DNA of 36,238 nucleotides, from assembly GCF_018332515.1 (NCBI RefSeq), contig NZ_BOQD01000100.1, positions 1 to 36,238 on the forward strand, given 5' to 3'. Origin of the DNA: Bacillus hominis (lineage in GTDB: Bacteria > Bacillota > Bacilli > Bacillales > Bacillaceae_G). A program made the position numbers and the translations under genes. The notes under the pieces are model-generated. The model ran no database searches. It was not told the origin of the DNA and saw nothing but the letters and a program-made list of their open reading frames with translations. Below, one piece after another: positions 17,426 to 26,797 of the stretch; positions within the stretch are counted from its first letter, which is position 1; the number at the start of each line of letters is the position of its first letter.

Positions 17426-18565
17426 CTACTTCGTTAACATACGAGAAATTACGAGCCTTTGAATCTCTTGTGTTCCTTCATAAATCTGTGTAATCTTTGC
17501 ATCTCGCATATAACGCTCTACTGGATAATCTTTCGTATAACCGTAACCACCAAATACTTGTACTGCTTCAGTCGTCACCTTCATCGCTGTATCACCTGCG
17601 AATACTTTTGACATCGCTGATTCTTTCCCGTATGGAAGCCCCTCAGATTCAAGCCAAGCCGCTTGATATGTTAAAAGACGTGCTGCCTCTACATCCGTTG
17701 CCATATCTGCAAGTTTAAAGCCGATCCCTTGTTGCGCCGCAATCGGCTTCCCAAACTGATGGCGTTCTCTTGCATATTCTACAGAAGCATCTAAAGCTCC
17801 TTGTGCAATACCAACTGCTTGCGCCGCAATACCATTACGACCACCATCTAATGTTTGCATAGCTATCTTAAACCCTTGTCCTTCTTCCCCAAGTAAATTC
17901 TCTACAGGAATACGGCAATCTTCGAACATAATTTCAGTTGTTGGTGAAGAGCGAATCCCTAACTTACTTTCCTTCTTCCCAACTGAAAATCCTAGCGTAT
18001 CACTCTCCACAATAAATGCACTCGTGCCACGCTGCTTCGAATCAGGATCTGTTAATGCAAAAACAACATAAATATCAGCAATGCCGCCATTTGTAATAAA
18101 GATTTTCGAACCATTTAAAATGTAATGGTCTCCATCTCGTTTTGCAGTCGTCCTCATTCCACCAGCATCTGATCCAGAGCTTGGTTCTGTTAAGCCATAT
18201 GCACCAATTTTCTTCCCTTCAGCCATTGGGCGCAAAAACTTTTGTTTTTGCTCTTCCGTTCCAAATTTAAAAATCGGCCACCCAGCAAGTGAAGTATGAG
18301 CAGACAACGTTACACCTGTAGAAGCACAGACGCGGGATAATTCTTCAATGGCAATTACATACGCCAAGTAATCGCTTCCAATTCCACCGTATTCTTCAGG
18401 CCACGGAATACCGGTTAAACCAAGCTCTGCCATTTGATCAAATAAAGCGCGATCAAATCGCTCTTCCTCATCACGCTCTGCTGCTGTCGGTGCTACTTCA
18501 TTCCTTGCAAAATCCCGAACCATTTTTCTTATCATTTCATGTTCTTCTGACAATTTAAAATGCAT
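17426..18565 (-). CDS. acdA: Acyl-CoA dehydrogenase (AcdA-like)
   Basis: A 379-residue FAD-dependent acyl-CoA dehydrogenase of beta-oxidation that introduces the 2,3-double bond. Family signatures are [17 protein letters not shown] (FAD/substrate loop), [17 protein letters not shown] and the C-terminal [20 protein letters not shown]. The catalytic Glu is in [13 protein letters not shown]. It resembles B. subtilis AcdA, also found near rpoE. The ATG at 18565 follows GAGGGGGAGACGGG. It is a tandem paralogue of the gene 22 bp upstream, with matching motif spacing. Chain-length preference cannot be read from the sequence. Confidence 0.93.
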   Translation of the reverse strand: MHFKLSEEHEMIRKMVRDFARNEVAPTAAERDEEERFDRALFDQMAELGLTGIPWPEEYGGIGSDYLAYVIAIEELSRVCASTGVTLSAHTSLAGWPIFKFGTEEQKQKFLRPMAEGKKIGAYGLTEPSSGSDAGGMRTTAKRDGDHYILNGSKIFITNGGIADIYVVFALTDPDSKQRGTSAFIVESDTLGFSVGKKESKLGIRSSPTTEIMFEDCRIPVENLLGEEGQGFKIAMQTLDGGRNGIAAQAVGIAQGALDASVEYARERHQFGKPIAAQQGIGFKLADMATDVEAARLLTYQAAWLESEGLPYGKESAMSKVFAGDTAMKVTTEAVQVFGGYGYTKDYPVERYMRDAKITQIYEGTQEIQRLVISRMLTK

Positions 18566-18587
18566 TCCCGTCTCCCCCTCTTCCTTT

Positions 18588-19718
18588 TTATAAAGCCCGA
18601 CTAATTACAAGCTTTTGTATTTCGCTCGTTCCTTCATATATTTGTGTAATCTTCGCATCACGGAAAAATCTTTCTACTGGATAATCTTTCGTATAACCAT
18701 AACCACCAAATACTTGCACCGCTTCAATCGCAACTTCAACAGCTGTCTTAGAAGCAAATAATTTTGCAATAGAAGCTTCTTTGCCGCATGGTAATCCTTG
18801 CGCTCTAAGCGATGCCGCTCTATATACAAGTAATCGCGCTGCTTCTACGCTAGTCGCCATATCCGCAAGTTTGAATCCGATTCCTTGCTGCGCCGCAATT
18901 GGCTTTCCGAATTGCTCACGCTCTTTCGCATAATCAATCGCACATGCAAGCGCCGCTTCCGCGATTCCTAATGCCTGCGCTCCGATTCCAATTCGTCCAA
19001 CATCTAAATTCGCCATTGCCACCTTAAATCCTTGTCCTTCTTCACCAAGTAAATTCTCGGCTGGCACTTTCATATCTTCAAACGTAAGTTGCACTGTACG
19101 AGAACCAAGAAGCCCCATCTTATGCTCATCTTTTCCGATGATTAAGCCTGGTGTATCTTTCTCTACAATAAATGCAGAAATACCACTTTTCCCCGCCTCT
19201 GGATTTGTAGAAGCGAATACAATGTATGTACTTGCTTCACCGCCATTCGTAATGAATACTTTCGATCCATTAATAATGTAGTGATCGTCTTTCTTTACAG
19301 CTCTTGATTTCAAACTACCTGCATCTGATCCTGCATTCGGTTCTGTTAGAGCAAATGCGCCTAAGTATTCACCAGTCGCCAGTTTAGAAACATATTTCTG
19401 CTTCTGTTCTTCTGTTCCGAAATACAAAATCGGATTCATTCCAACTGACGTATGTACAGCTAAAATTACACCAACCGTTGCACTTACCTTTGAAATTTCT
19501 TCAATCGCTAGAATGTAAGAAATAAAATCCATTTCTGCCCCACCATATTTTGCAGGCGCTGGAATACCCATTAGTCCAAGCTCACCCATCTTTTGCAAAA
19601 TCTCTTTTGGGAACACCCCTTGTTCCATACTAGGAACAAAGGGAGCTATTTCCTTCTGCGCAAAATCTCGAACCATTTTCCTCATCATTTGTTGCTCTTC
19701 AGTAAAGTGAAAATTCAT
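18588..19718 (-). CDS. Acyl-CoA dehydrogenase (MmgC/Bcd-like)
   Basis: A 376-residue second acyl-CoA dehydrogenase. [54 protein letters not shown] and the catalytic Glu in [13 protein letters not shown] are present. Together with the adjacent thiolase and 3-hydroxybutyryl-CoA dehydrogenase it parallels the mmgABC set of B. subtilis and a short-chain (butyryl-CoA) role is likely. The ATG at 19718 is preceded by GGAGGCGAAGTAC. Tandem duplication with acdA is evident from colinear motifs. Confidence 0.92.
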   Translation of the reverse strand: MNFHFTEEQQMMRKMVRDFAQKEIAPFVPSMEQGVFPKEILQKMGELGLMGIPAPAKYGGAEMDFISYILAIEEISKVSATVGVILAVHTSVGMNPILYFGTEEQKQKYVSKLATGEYLGAFALTEPNAGSDAGSLKSRAVKKDDHYIINGSKVFITNGGEASTYIVFASTNPEAGKSGISAFIVEKDTPGLIIGKDEHKMGLLGSRTVQLTFEDMKVPAENLLGEEGQGFKVAMANLDVGRIGIGAQALGIAEAALACAIDYAKEREQFGKPIAAQQGIGFKLADMATSVEAARLLVYRAASLRAQGLPCGKEASIAKLFASKTAVEVAIEAVQVFGGYGYTKDYPVERFFRDAKITQIYEGTSEIQKLVISRAL

Positions 19719-19790
19719 GTACTTCGCCTCCGTTTGCTATATATCTTTTTAATAATTTGGTAAGACCACTATTTTAATAAAGGGAGGAAT

Positions 19791-20642
19791 TTATTCGTAA
19801 ACGTAGAAACCACGACCCGTTTTACGTCCTAACCATCCTGCATTTACATACTTACGTAATAATGGACATGGGCGATATTTACTATCTCCTAATCCTTCAT
19901 GCAACACTTCCATAATGTATAAACACGTATCTAAACCAATAAAATCAGCTAATGTAAGTGGTCCCATCGGATGATTCATACCGAGTTTCATTACTTCATC
20001 AATCGCTTCTTTCGTCGCTACTCCTTCGTATAACGTATAAATCGCTTCGTTAATCATCGGCAATAAAATACGGTTCGATACAAACCCTGGGAAATCATTT
20101 ACTTCAACTGGAACTTTCCCAATCTTTTTCGTAATATCCTCAATCGTTTCATACACCGCATCATCTGTAGCTAAACCACGAATAATTTCAACGAGCTTCA
20201 TAACTGGAACTGGATTCATAAAGTGCATGCCGATTACTTTCTCCGGACGTTTCGTTACCGCTGCAATTTCAGTAATTGGTAGAGATGACGTATTCGTCGC
20301 TAAAATTGCGTGTTCTGGAGCAATTTCATCTAGATTCGCAAAAATTTTCTTTTTAATATCCATTTTCTCAACAGCTGCTTCAATAACAAGATCTGCTTCT
20401 TTTACACTATTGAAATCGAGCGTCCATGTAAGACGATTTAAAGTCGCTTCTTTCTCTTCTTCCTTCATACGGCCTTTTTCTACTTGACGGGCTAAATTTT
20501 TCGAAATAACAGCTAGCCCTTTATCTAATTGCTCTTGCTTTAAATCTTGCACTTTCACATCATATCCTGCCATTGCACATACTTGCGCGATTCCCGATCC
20601 CATTTGTCCTGCACCAATTACAACAATCTTTTGTACACCCAT
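19791..20642 (-). CDS. hbd: 3-hydroxybutyryl-CoA dehydrogenase
   Basis: A 283-residue NAD-dependent dehydrogenase interconverting 3-hydroxybutyryl-CoA and acetoacetyl-CoA. The N-terminal Rossmann motif is [17 protein letters not shown] (about 6-22). [13 protein letters not shown] and the catalytic His in [17 protein letters not shown] (about residue 140) follow, then the C-terminal dimer domain with [18 protein letters not shown]. It corresponds to MmgB/Hbd. The ATG at 20642 is preceded by AAGGGGGAAGAA. It lies 49 bp after the thiolase gene. Confidence 0.94.
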   Translation of the reverse strand: MGVQKIVVIGAGQMGSGIAQVCAMAGYDVKVQDLKQEQLDKGLAVISKNLARQVEKGRMKEEEKEATLNRLTWTLDFNSVKEADLVIEAAVEKMDIKKKIFANLDEIAPEHAILATNTSSLPITEIAAVTKRPEKVIGMHFMNPVPVMKLVEIIRGLATDDAVYETIEDITKKIGKVPVEVNDFPGFVSNRILLPMINEAIYTLYEGVATKEAIDEVMKLGMNHPMGPLTLADFIGLDTCLYIMEVLHEGLGDSKYRPCPLLRKYVNAGWLGRKTGRGFYVYE

Positions 20643-20691
20643 TCTTTCTTCCCCCTTAATTTTTAATAAACTATATATCTTCTAATCTTAA

Positions 20692-21873
20692 TTATTGAAC
20701 TTCAATCATCACTGCGTCACCTTGACCGCCACCGCTACAAATAGAAGCAATTCCAATTCCGCCGCCGCGCTGCTTCAGTGCGTGGATAAGTGTAACGATA
20801 ATACGTGCTCCACTTGCTCCAATCGGATGCCCCATCGCCACTGCGCCGCCATTTACATTCAATTTTTCTGGGTCGATCCCTGCAATTTCAGTACTCGCAA
20901 TTGCTACCGCTGCAAATGCTTCATTAATCTCAAATAAATCGATGTCTTCAATTGTCTTGCCTGTTTTTTTCAGCAATTCATTAATTGCATAACCTGGTGT
21001 TCTTGGGAAATCCTTTGATTCTACCGCGATTGCCGTATGCGCTAAAATTGTCGCTAATGGCTTTCTTCCTTCTTGCTTCGCTCTGTCCTCGCTCATTAAT
21101 ACAAGTGCAGCACCGCCATCATTTAGTCCAGGAGCATTACCAGCTGTCACTGCTGACGTCTTATCAAATACAGGCTTTAATTTCGCTAATTTTTCAATCG
21201 TTGTATCCGCGCGTGGCGCCTCATCCTTTGCAACGACGATAGGATCGCCTTTTCTTTGCTGAATCGTTACTGGTACAATCTCCTCTTCAAAACGACCTTC
21301 CTTATGTGCTGAAACCGCACGTTGATGGCTACGGTATGCCCATTCATCTTGCGCTTCACGCGAGATTCCGTCTTCCTTTGCAACTTCTCCGCCATAAACA
21401 CCCATGTGTATGCCTGAGAATGCGCACGTTAAACCATCGGCAACGTTTAAATCGATAACTTCATTGTTACCCATTCTGTATCCCCATCTTGCCCCTCGTA
21501 AAATGTAAGGACTATTACTCATCGATTCCATTCCACCAGCTACAATCAGTGATTGGTCGCCAGTACGAATGATTTGATCCGCTAAAGTAACTGCACGAAG
21601 CCCCGACGCACAAACTTTATTCACCGTTTCAGTCTGCACTTCCCAAGGGATTCCAGCCGCTCTCGCTGCTTGGCGTGATGGAATTTGTCCTTGTCCGCCT
21701 TGAATAACCGTTCCAAATATAACTTCTTCAACATCACTAGCGGAAACATTCGCCCTTTCAAGCGCTGCCTTAATTGCGATTCCTCCAAGTTCTGTTGCCT
21801 TCACATCTTTTAAAGTTCCTCCAAATTTTCCAACTGGTGTTCTTGCAGCACTTAAAATAACTGTTTTACTCAT
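20692..21873 (-). CDS. mmgA: Acetyl-CoA acetyltransferase (thiolase)
   Basis: A 393-residue thiolase II condensing or cleaving acetoacetyl-CoA. The acyl-accepting Cys88 is in [12 protein letters not shown], the active-site His in [18 protein letters not shown], and the second Cys in [10 protein letters not shown] near the C-terminus. I start at the ATG at 21873 ([19 protein letters not shown]), directly behind GGGGGAAATAAAC. The frame stays open for 34 more codons to 21975, but that stretch looks like leader, includes a hairpin, and has no homologous N-terminus. It is the second gene of the operon. Confidence 0.94.
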   Translation of the reverse strand: MSKTVILSAARTPVGKFGGTLKDVKATELGGIAIKAALERANVSASDVEEVIFGTVIQGGQGQIPSRQAARAAGIPWEVQTETVNKVCASGLRAVTLADQIIRTGDQSLIVAGGMESMSNSPYILRGARWGYRMGNNEVIDLNVADGLTCAFSGIHMGVYGGEVAKEDGISREAQDEWAYRSHQRAVSAHKEGRFEEEIVPVTIQQRKGDPIVVAKDEAPRADTTIEKLAKLKPVFDKTSAVTAGNAPGLNDGGAALVLMSEDRAKQEGRKPLATILAHTAIAVESKDFPRTPGYAINELLKKTGKTIEDIDLFEINEAFAAVAIASTEIAGIDPEKLNVNGGAVAMGHPIGASGARIIVTLIHALKQRGGGIGIASICSGGGQGDAVMIEVQ

Positions 21874-21934
21874 GTTTATTTCCCCCATTTTCTTTATTAG
21901 CGCTGAGCGCTCGCTCGGTATTCCTACGTTGAGA

Positions 21935-21957
21935 AGAGGCGCAATTATTGCACCTCT
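21935..21957 (-). promoter_or_regulatory. Intercistronic hairpin between fadF and the thiolase gene
   Basis: AGAGGCGCAA (21935-21944) pairs with TTGCACCTCT (21948-21957), 10 bp with one G-U on the minus strand and a 3-nt loop. It is not followed by a clear T-run. It could be a weak terminator or an mRNA-processing/stability element that sets different levels of the two cistrons. Confidence 0.4.
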
Positions 21958-21984
21958 TTCTAAAGTTGTATTCATTCCTACAAA

Positions 21985-24096
21985 TTACATTGCTTCTTTC
22001 TTCTGTCCAATAACAGAGCGTTCTAAAATCTCTGTTACATCAAGAGTTTGAACTTTTTCTTCCACTTCTTTTGCTTTCGTACCATCGCTAATCATAGTTA
22101 AGCAATATGGACATCCTGTACCGATAATGGATGGCTTCACAGCTAGTGCTTGCTCTGTACGAGCAACGTTAATGCGAGAACCTGCTGTTTCTTCCATCCA
22201 CATTAAGCCGCCACCTGCACCACAGCACATTCCTGTTTCACGATTACGTGCCATTTCCACAAGGTTTACACCTGGAATTGCTTTTAAAATATCGCGTGGC
22301 GCTTCATATACTTCGTTGTATCTTCCTAAGTAGCAGGAATCATGGTACGTAACTGTTTCTTCAATACTATGAACAGGTTTTAAAAGTCCTTCCTTCACCC
22401 ACTGGGCTAGTAATTCTGTATGATGATAGACTTCTGCTTGTAAGCCAAAGTCCGGGTACTCATTTTTAAATGTGTTATAAGCATGAGGGTCAATCGTAAC
22501 GATTTTCTTCACTCCTGCTTTTTCAAATTCTTCGATATTCTTTGTCGCCATCTCTTGGAATACAAATTCATTTCCGAGGCGGCGCGGTGTATCTCCAGAG
22601 TTCTTTTCCTTATTACCAAGAATCGCGAATGAAATGCCTGCTTCGTTCATTAGCTTCGCAAATGATATCGCAATCTTCTGACTGCGATTGTCATACGAAC
22701 CCATTGATCCAACCCAGAATAAGTATTCAAACTCTTCGCCAGCTTTTGATTTCTCTTTCACAGTTGGAACGGTTACTTCATCATCACCTTGGCGCCATGT
22801 TTCGCGCTCTTTACGGTTCAGACCCCATGGGTTTCCTTGACGCTCAATGTTTGTCATCGCGCGCTGTGCTTCCGCGTCCATTTTTCCTTCTGTTAAAACG
22901 AGATAACGGCGTAAATCAATAATTTTATCAACATGCTCATTCATAACTGGACACTGATCTTCACAGTTACGGCACGTTGTACATGCCCAAATCTCTTCTT
23001 CTGTAATAATATCTCCGATTAAACTCGGATCGTAAGCGAGCGTTGTAGCTGCTGATTCTTGTTGTCCTTTTCCAGCTGCCATCATCGCTAATTGATTTCC
23101 TTGTGTATTATTAAAAGCAACAACCGGAACCCACGGTGCTTTTGATGTTACCGCTGCTCCTTTATCAGTTAAATGATCACGAAGTTTTAAAATTAAATCC
23201 ATCGGTGATAACATTTTCCCCGTTCCTGTTGCCGGACACATATTTGTACAACGACCACATTCGACGCAAGAATATAAATCGATAAGTTGATTTTGTCTAA
23301 AGTCTTCAATTTTACCAACACCGAATGTTTCTTGTGTTTCATCTTCAAAATCGATTTTTTCAAGTTTTCCCGGATTTGAAAGACGACCAAAAAACACGTT
23401 AACTGGTCCAGCAATTAAATGCGCATGTTTTGATTGTGGAACATAAACTAAAAACGTTAACAAGATTAGTAGATGCACCCACCAAGAGAAATAGAATACT
23501 GAAATGGCTACGGTTTCATTTATCCCTGAGAAAACGTAAGCGATTGCAGAAGCAATTGGTTCACTCCATGAAAGCTCCTCACCGTGCCATATAATTCCCA
23601 TCCCATTACCAAGTAGCACAGAAATCATTAAGCCACCGATAAAGATAAGAACAAGACCTGATTTGAAATTACGTTTTAAACGAACAAGCTTTTCAACATA
23701 GCGTCTATGAAAAGCCCAAAAGACTGCAATTAAAATAACAAGTGTGACAATTTCCTGGAAGAATGTAAATGCAGGGTATAGTGGTCCAAGTGGAAGATGC
23801 GATCCTGGTGCGAGTCCTTTCCAAACAAAGTCAATTGCTCCAAATTGGACAAGAATAAATCCGTAAAAGAACATAACGTGAATGATGCCGCTCTTTTTAT
23901 CCTTCAGCAGCTTTTTTTGACCGAAAACATTGACCTTAAGAAGATCCCAACGCTCTTTAAAACGACGGTCAAATTCGATCTTTTTTCCTAGCTGTATGTA
24001 GGCCATCCTCGTTCGTATAAGATATACAAACAAATATCCCGCATAAGCAATAACAGCAATGGCAGCCAGCCAATTAATGATTAGTAAGCTATTCAT
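21985..24096 (-). CDS. fadF: Membrane Fe-S oxidoreductase (FadF-like)
   Basis: A 703-residue membrane protein. The N-terminal half has five to six hydrophobic segments (residues 5-27, 72-92, 108-130, 146-163, 190-218), as in nitrate-reductase gamma-type cytochrome domains. Two ferredoxin-type 4Fe-4S motifs follow: Cys277-x2-Cys-x2-Cys-x3-Cys287 (CVECGRCTNMCP) and Cys372-Cys382 (CTTCRNCEDQCP). The C-terminus has a heterodisulfide-reductase CCG domain (HDSCYLGRYN..., CCGAGGG about 624-630); the first CCG-like repeat is degenerate. In B. subtilis FadF belongs to the FadR regulon. A plausible role is passing electrons from acyl-CoA dehydrogenase/ETF to the quinone pool. It is the first gene of the operon. 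Confidence 0.9.
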   Translation of the reverse strand: MNSLLIINWLAAIAVIAYAGYLFVYLIRTRMAYIQLGKKIEFDRRFKERWDLLKVNVFGQKKLLKDKKSGIIHVMFFYGFILVQFGAIDFVWKGLAPGSHLPLGPLYPAFTFFQEIVTLVILIAVFWAFHRRYVEKLVRLKRNFKSGLVLIFIGGLMISVLLGNGMGIIWHGEELSWSEPIASAIAYVFSGINETVAISVFYFSWWVHLLILLTFLVYVPQSKHAHLIAGPVNVFFGRLSNPGKLEKIDFEDETQETFGVGKIEDFRQNQLIDLYSCVECGRCTNMCPATGTGKMLSPMDLILKLRDHLTDKGAAVTSKAPWVPVVAFNNTQGNQLAMMAAGKGQQESAATTLAYDPSLIGDIITEEEIWACTTCRNCEDQCPVMNEHVDKIIDLRRYLVLTEGKMDAEAQRAMTNIERQGNPWGLNRKERETWRQGDDEVTVPTVKEKSKAGEEFEYLFWVGSMGSYDNRSQKIAISFAKLMNEAGISFAILGNKEKNSGDTPRRLGNEFVFQEMATKNIEEFEKAGVKKIVTIDPHAYNTFKNEYPDFGLQAEVYHHTELLAQWVKEGLLKPVHSIEETVTYHDSCYLGRYNEVYEAPRDILKAIPGVNLVEMARNRETGMCCGAGGGLMWMEETAGSRINVARTEQALAVKPSIIGTGCPYCLTMISDGTKAKEVEEKVQTLDVTEILERSVIGQKKEAM

Positions 24097-24183
24097 TTTA
24101 TGCTACCCCTCTCTTTGTAAGCCCTCTTTCTTTTTTAGAATCTTCGAAAATATATAATTTTCTGAATTGTATCCCCTATTCCC

Positions 24184-24211
24184 ATTATATAATGAGTGAG
24201 CATTCAGTCAA
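24184..24211 (-). promoter_or_regulatory. Promoter of the fadF operon
   Basis: On the minus strand TTGACT (24211-24206), a 16-bp spacer and TATAAT (24189-24184). The predicted start near 24177 leaves about 80 nt of leader before fadF. Confidence 0.75.
24193..24210. promoter_or_regulatory. FadR/TetR-type operator in the fadF promoter
   Basis: TGAGTGAGCATTCAGTCA is a near-perfect inverted repeat (arms TGAGTGA and TGACTGA) located almost entirely between the -35 and -10. It differs at three defined positions from the B. subtilis FadR consensus TGAATGANTANTCATTCA. Repression by a TetR-type protein, either the one encoded in this operon or a FadR elsewhere, is inferred. Confidence 0.65.
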
Positions 24212-24270
24212 CAGTTTTTTGTTATACAACAACACATTTTTTTCATAAAGCTGTTTATTTCGGTGAAACT

Positions 24271-24427
24271 ATAAAGTGAAACTTTAATCAATAGGGAGCT
24301 GTTTATTCCCTACTGATTATTAGCCCACACCAATCGGGCTTTTACAGGCTGTTGCCTCCCGCCTGACTCCTTTGAGTAAGCCTAATTTTGAGGTAGGAGG
24401 CTTACTGCCCGTAAATAGCGGGATAAA
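24271..24427 (+). repeat. bcr1 repeat element
   Basis: A 157-bp element flanked by direct repeats ATAAA (24271-24275 and 24423-24427), equal to the TTTAT target typical of bcr1. It starts GTGAAACTTTAATCA, has a stem formed by AATCAATAGGGA and TCCCTACTGATT, the CACCAATCGGGCTTTTAC block, and a 9-bp stem AGTAAGCCT / AGGCTTACT near the right end. Confidence 0.8.
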
Positions 24428-24487
24428 GTGACATTTTGATTTGTAAAAAATTGATGGTGAAATGACCGTGAAGGAGGGAATTTACTT

Positions 24488-25681
24488 ATGTTTTTCTTAT
24501 CTCTCTTGTTATTAGGCAGCGCTCTCTGGATTATAATCGACCTTTCATATGGGAGAATTGTTCATTTAAAGCATGTACGCTCTCGTTCTTTCCCTTTACG
24601 TCAAAGTGATTTTCGCCTTTATACATACGGAAATGATCTGTACGATGCTCTCTTTACTGATATAAAACAAGCTAAACACCATGTGCACGTTTTATTTTTT
24701 ATTGTCAAAAACGATGAAATAAGTCGTAAGTTTTTAAAGTTACTTATCGATAAAGCACAAGAGGGAATTGAAGTAAGGCTTTTACTCGACCGGTTTGGAA
24801 GTCATTATTTATCAAAAGAAGCAATTTACTCCCTACAAAAGCATGGTGTTTCTTTTTCATTTTGTCACAAAGTGAAATTTCCTTTTCCTTTCTTTTCTGC
24901 CAATCAAAGAAACCATAGAAAAATTACAGTTATTGACGGGAAAATTGGTTATATTGGTGGATTTAATATTGGCGAGGAATATTTAGGGCATAATCAAAAG
25001 TTAGGGTTATGGAGAGATTATCATTTGCGCCTTACAGGAGAAGGGATACAAGATTTACAAAAACAATTTTTACATGATTGGCTCGACGATACAGACCAAA
25101 ATTTATTAGATTCATCTCTTTATTTTCCTAGGCAACAACCAGGGACCGTTCTACATCGTTTCATCCCTACTGATGGTGCCTATTTACAAAATACATTTTT
25201 ACATTTAATCGAAAACGCGAAAAAAGAACTCTTTATCGGTACACCATATTTTATTCCTGGAAAAAAAATTATGAACGCATTATTAAAAGCACGAAAACGT
25301 GGGGTTCAAATAACTATTCTCGTTCCACAAAAAGCTGATCACGCCCTCGTTCGAGAAGCAAAATTCCCATATTGCCGAAAATTGATACAAGCTGGTTGTA
25401 ATATTTACGCTTTTCAGCAAGGATTTTTCCACGCAAAAATTATTATAGTAGACGATCATATTTGTGATATCGGAACTGCTAATTTTGATATGAGAAGTTT
25501 ATATATTAACCATGAAATCAACTGCCTTTTATACGATAAACATTTCATACAAGAAGTAAAAAGCAAATTCGAGGAAGATTTGGGGCGCTCCTCATTACTT
25601 TCCTTTGAAGATGTCAACCCTCTCTCCATTATTGATAGAGGAAAAGAATGGATAGGAACGATACTCGCGTTCTTTTTATAG
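24488..25681 (+). CDS. clsB: Cardiolipin synthase (phospholipase D family)
   Basis: A 397-residue membrane-anchored enzyme condensing two phosphatidylglycerols to cardiolipin, equivalent to B. subtilis ywjE. A single N-terminal hydrophobic segment (about 2-20) precedes two HKD motifs: NHRKITVIDGKIGYIGGFNIG (about 140-160) and FHAKIIIVDDHICDIGTANFD (about 316-336), each with His, Lys and Asp. It lacks the second N-terminal membrane segment of ClsA-type enzymes. The ATG at 24488 follows GAAGGAGGGAA. The uvsE gene follows after 33 bp, probably as an operon. Confidence 0.92.
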   Translation: MFFLSLLLLGSALWIIIDLSYGRIVHLKHVRSRSFPLRQSDFRLYTYGNDLYDALFTDIKQAKHHVHVLFFIVKNDEISRKFLKLLIDKAQEGIEVRLLLDRFGSHYLSKEAIYSLQKHGVSFSFCHKVKFPFPFFSANQRNHRKITVIDGKIGYIGGFNIGEEYLGHNQKLGLWRDYHLRLTGEGIQDLQKQFLHDWLDDTDQNLLDSSLYFPRQQPGTVLHRFIPTDGAYLQNTFLHLIENAKKELFIGTPYFIPGKKIMNALLKARKRGVQITILVPQKADHALVREAKFPYCRKLIQAGCNIYAFQQGFFHAKIIIVDDHICDIGTANFDMRSLYINHEINCLLYDKHFIQEVKSKFEEDLGRSSLLSFEDVNPLSIIDRGKEWIGTILAFFL

Positions 25682-25714
25682 GGAAATTTCAAGAGCTAAA
25701 GAGGTGCATCACAT

Positions 25715-26668
25715 ATGATAATGCGATTTGGATATGTCTCACATGCTATGGCATTATGGGACTGTTCGCCTGCCAAAACAGTGACATTTACAAGCTGGCA
25801 AAAACTAAAAAAACAAGAGCGTGAAGATAAATTATATAATGTCACACTACAAAATCTAGAACATACAATACGCATCCTTCATTACAATATTGCACACGAA
25901 ATTCCATTATATCGTTTATCATCTTCTATCGTTCCGCTTGCAACACATCCTGAAGTTGAATTTGATTACATTCAAATATTTGCTCCACTATGGCGTAAAA
26001 TAGGAGCATTAATTCAAGAACACAATTTACGCGTAAGTTTTCACCCAAATCAATTTACACTATTTACAAGCGACAAACCACATATTACAACTAATGCAAT
26101 TACAGATATGACCTATCATTATAACGTGTTACATGCTATGGGAATTGCAGATTCTTCCTACATTAATATCCATGTAGGTGGCGCGTATGGAAATAAGGAG
26201 CAGGCAATCGAACGTTTTCATGAAAATATACAAAAACTCCCTTACCATATAAAAAGACAAATGACTCTTGAAAATGATGATAAAACATATACAACTTCTG
26301 AAACTTTGGCTATTTGTCAAAAAGAAAAAATCCCTTTCGTGTTCGATTATCATCATCACATAGCGAACCTTTGTAATGAACCGCTAGAAGAATTACTTCC
26401 TATGATATTTAAAACTTGGTCACATACAAAGGTCCCTCCTAAAGTTCATATTTCTTCTCCCAAATCAGAAAAAGAATTTAGGGCCCACTCAGATTACATT
26501 GATTTAGACTTTATTAAACCTTTTTTACACATTGCAAAAAAAATTGATCATAATTTCGATATTATGATTGAAAGTAAACAAAAGGATTTAGCACTTATTC
26601 AGTTAATAGATGAAATTTCTTCTATAAGGGGAATAAAAAGAAAAAATGGCGCAACGTTACAATGGTAA
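25715..26668 (+). CDS. uvsE: UV DNA damage endonuclease
   Basis: A 317-residue UVDE-type TIM-barrel endonuclease, equivalent to B. subtilis ywjD/uvsE, which nicks DNA 5' of UV photoproducts and protects spores. Metal-ligand segments are visible: [53 protein letters not shown] and IMIESKQKD. The [20 protein letters not shown]-terminus is characteristic. The ATG at 25715 follows AGAGGTG with eight bases between; a second Met two codons on is possible. The reading frame ends inside its own terminator hairpin. Confidence 0.93.
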   Translation: MIMRFGYVSHAMALWDCSPAKTVTFTSWQKLKKQEREDKLYNVTLQNLEHTIRILHYNIAHEIPLYRLSSSIVPLATHPEVEFDYIQIFAPLWRKIGALIQEHNLRVSFHPNQFTLFTSDKPHITTNAITDMTYHYNVLHAMGIADSSYINIHVGGAYGNKEQAIERFHENIQKLPYHIKRQMTLENDDKTYTTSETLAICQKEKIPFVFDYHHHIANLCNEPLEELLPMIFKTWSHTKVPPKVHISSPKSEKEFRAHSDYIDLDFIKPFLHIAKKIDHNFDIMIESKQKDLALIQLIDEISSIRGIKRKNGATLQW

Positions 26669-26692
26669 TTTGTAACGTTGCGCTATTTTTTT
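26649..26692 (+). terminator. Terminator of clsB-uvsE
   Basis: A 12-bp perfect stem GCGCAACGTTAC / GTAACGTTGCGC (26649-26660 and 26672-26683) whose loop contains the uvsE stop codon, followed by a T-run. Confidence 0.9.
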
Positions 26693-26734
26693 CAAAAAAA
26701 AGTAATTCCTATAGTGAAAAATACCCCAATTTAT

Positions 26735-26756
26735 ATGCTATTATTTAAATTAGCAT
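26735..26756. promoter_or_regulatory. Inverted repeat in the GGDEF-EAL gene promoter region
   Basis: ATGCTA (26735-26740) is repeated inverted as TAGCAT (26751-26756) around ATTTAAAT. TATTAT inside could act as a -10, so this may be an operator. It is a weak candidate. Confidence 0.25.
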
Positions 26757-26797
26757 TTTTCCCCTGAGATTCAACTTTATTGAAACGGAGTTATAAT

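Larger units (their letters stand above)
24097..24487. other. fadF-cls divergent intergenic region
   Basis: A 391-bp region. It holds the fadF promoter and operator (24184-24211), a bcr1 element (24271-24427) and the cls leader with its GAAGGAGGGAA ribosome-binding site. No convincing -35/-10 pair for cls is visible between the bcr1 element and the gene. Confidence 0.6.

Noticed and set aside
21874-21975. N-terminal extension of the thiolase to an upstream ATG
   Set aside because: The internal ATG at 21873 has a strong GGGGGAAAT ribosome-binding site and gives the standard family N-terminus; the extension overlaps an intercistronic hairpin.
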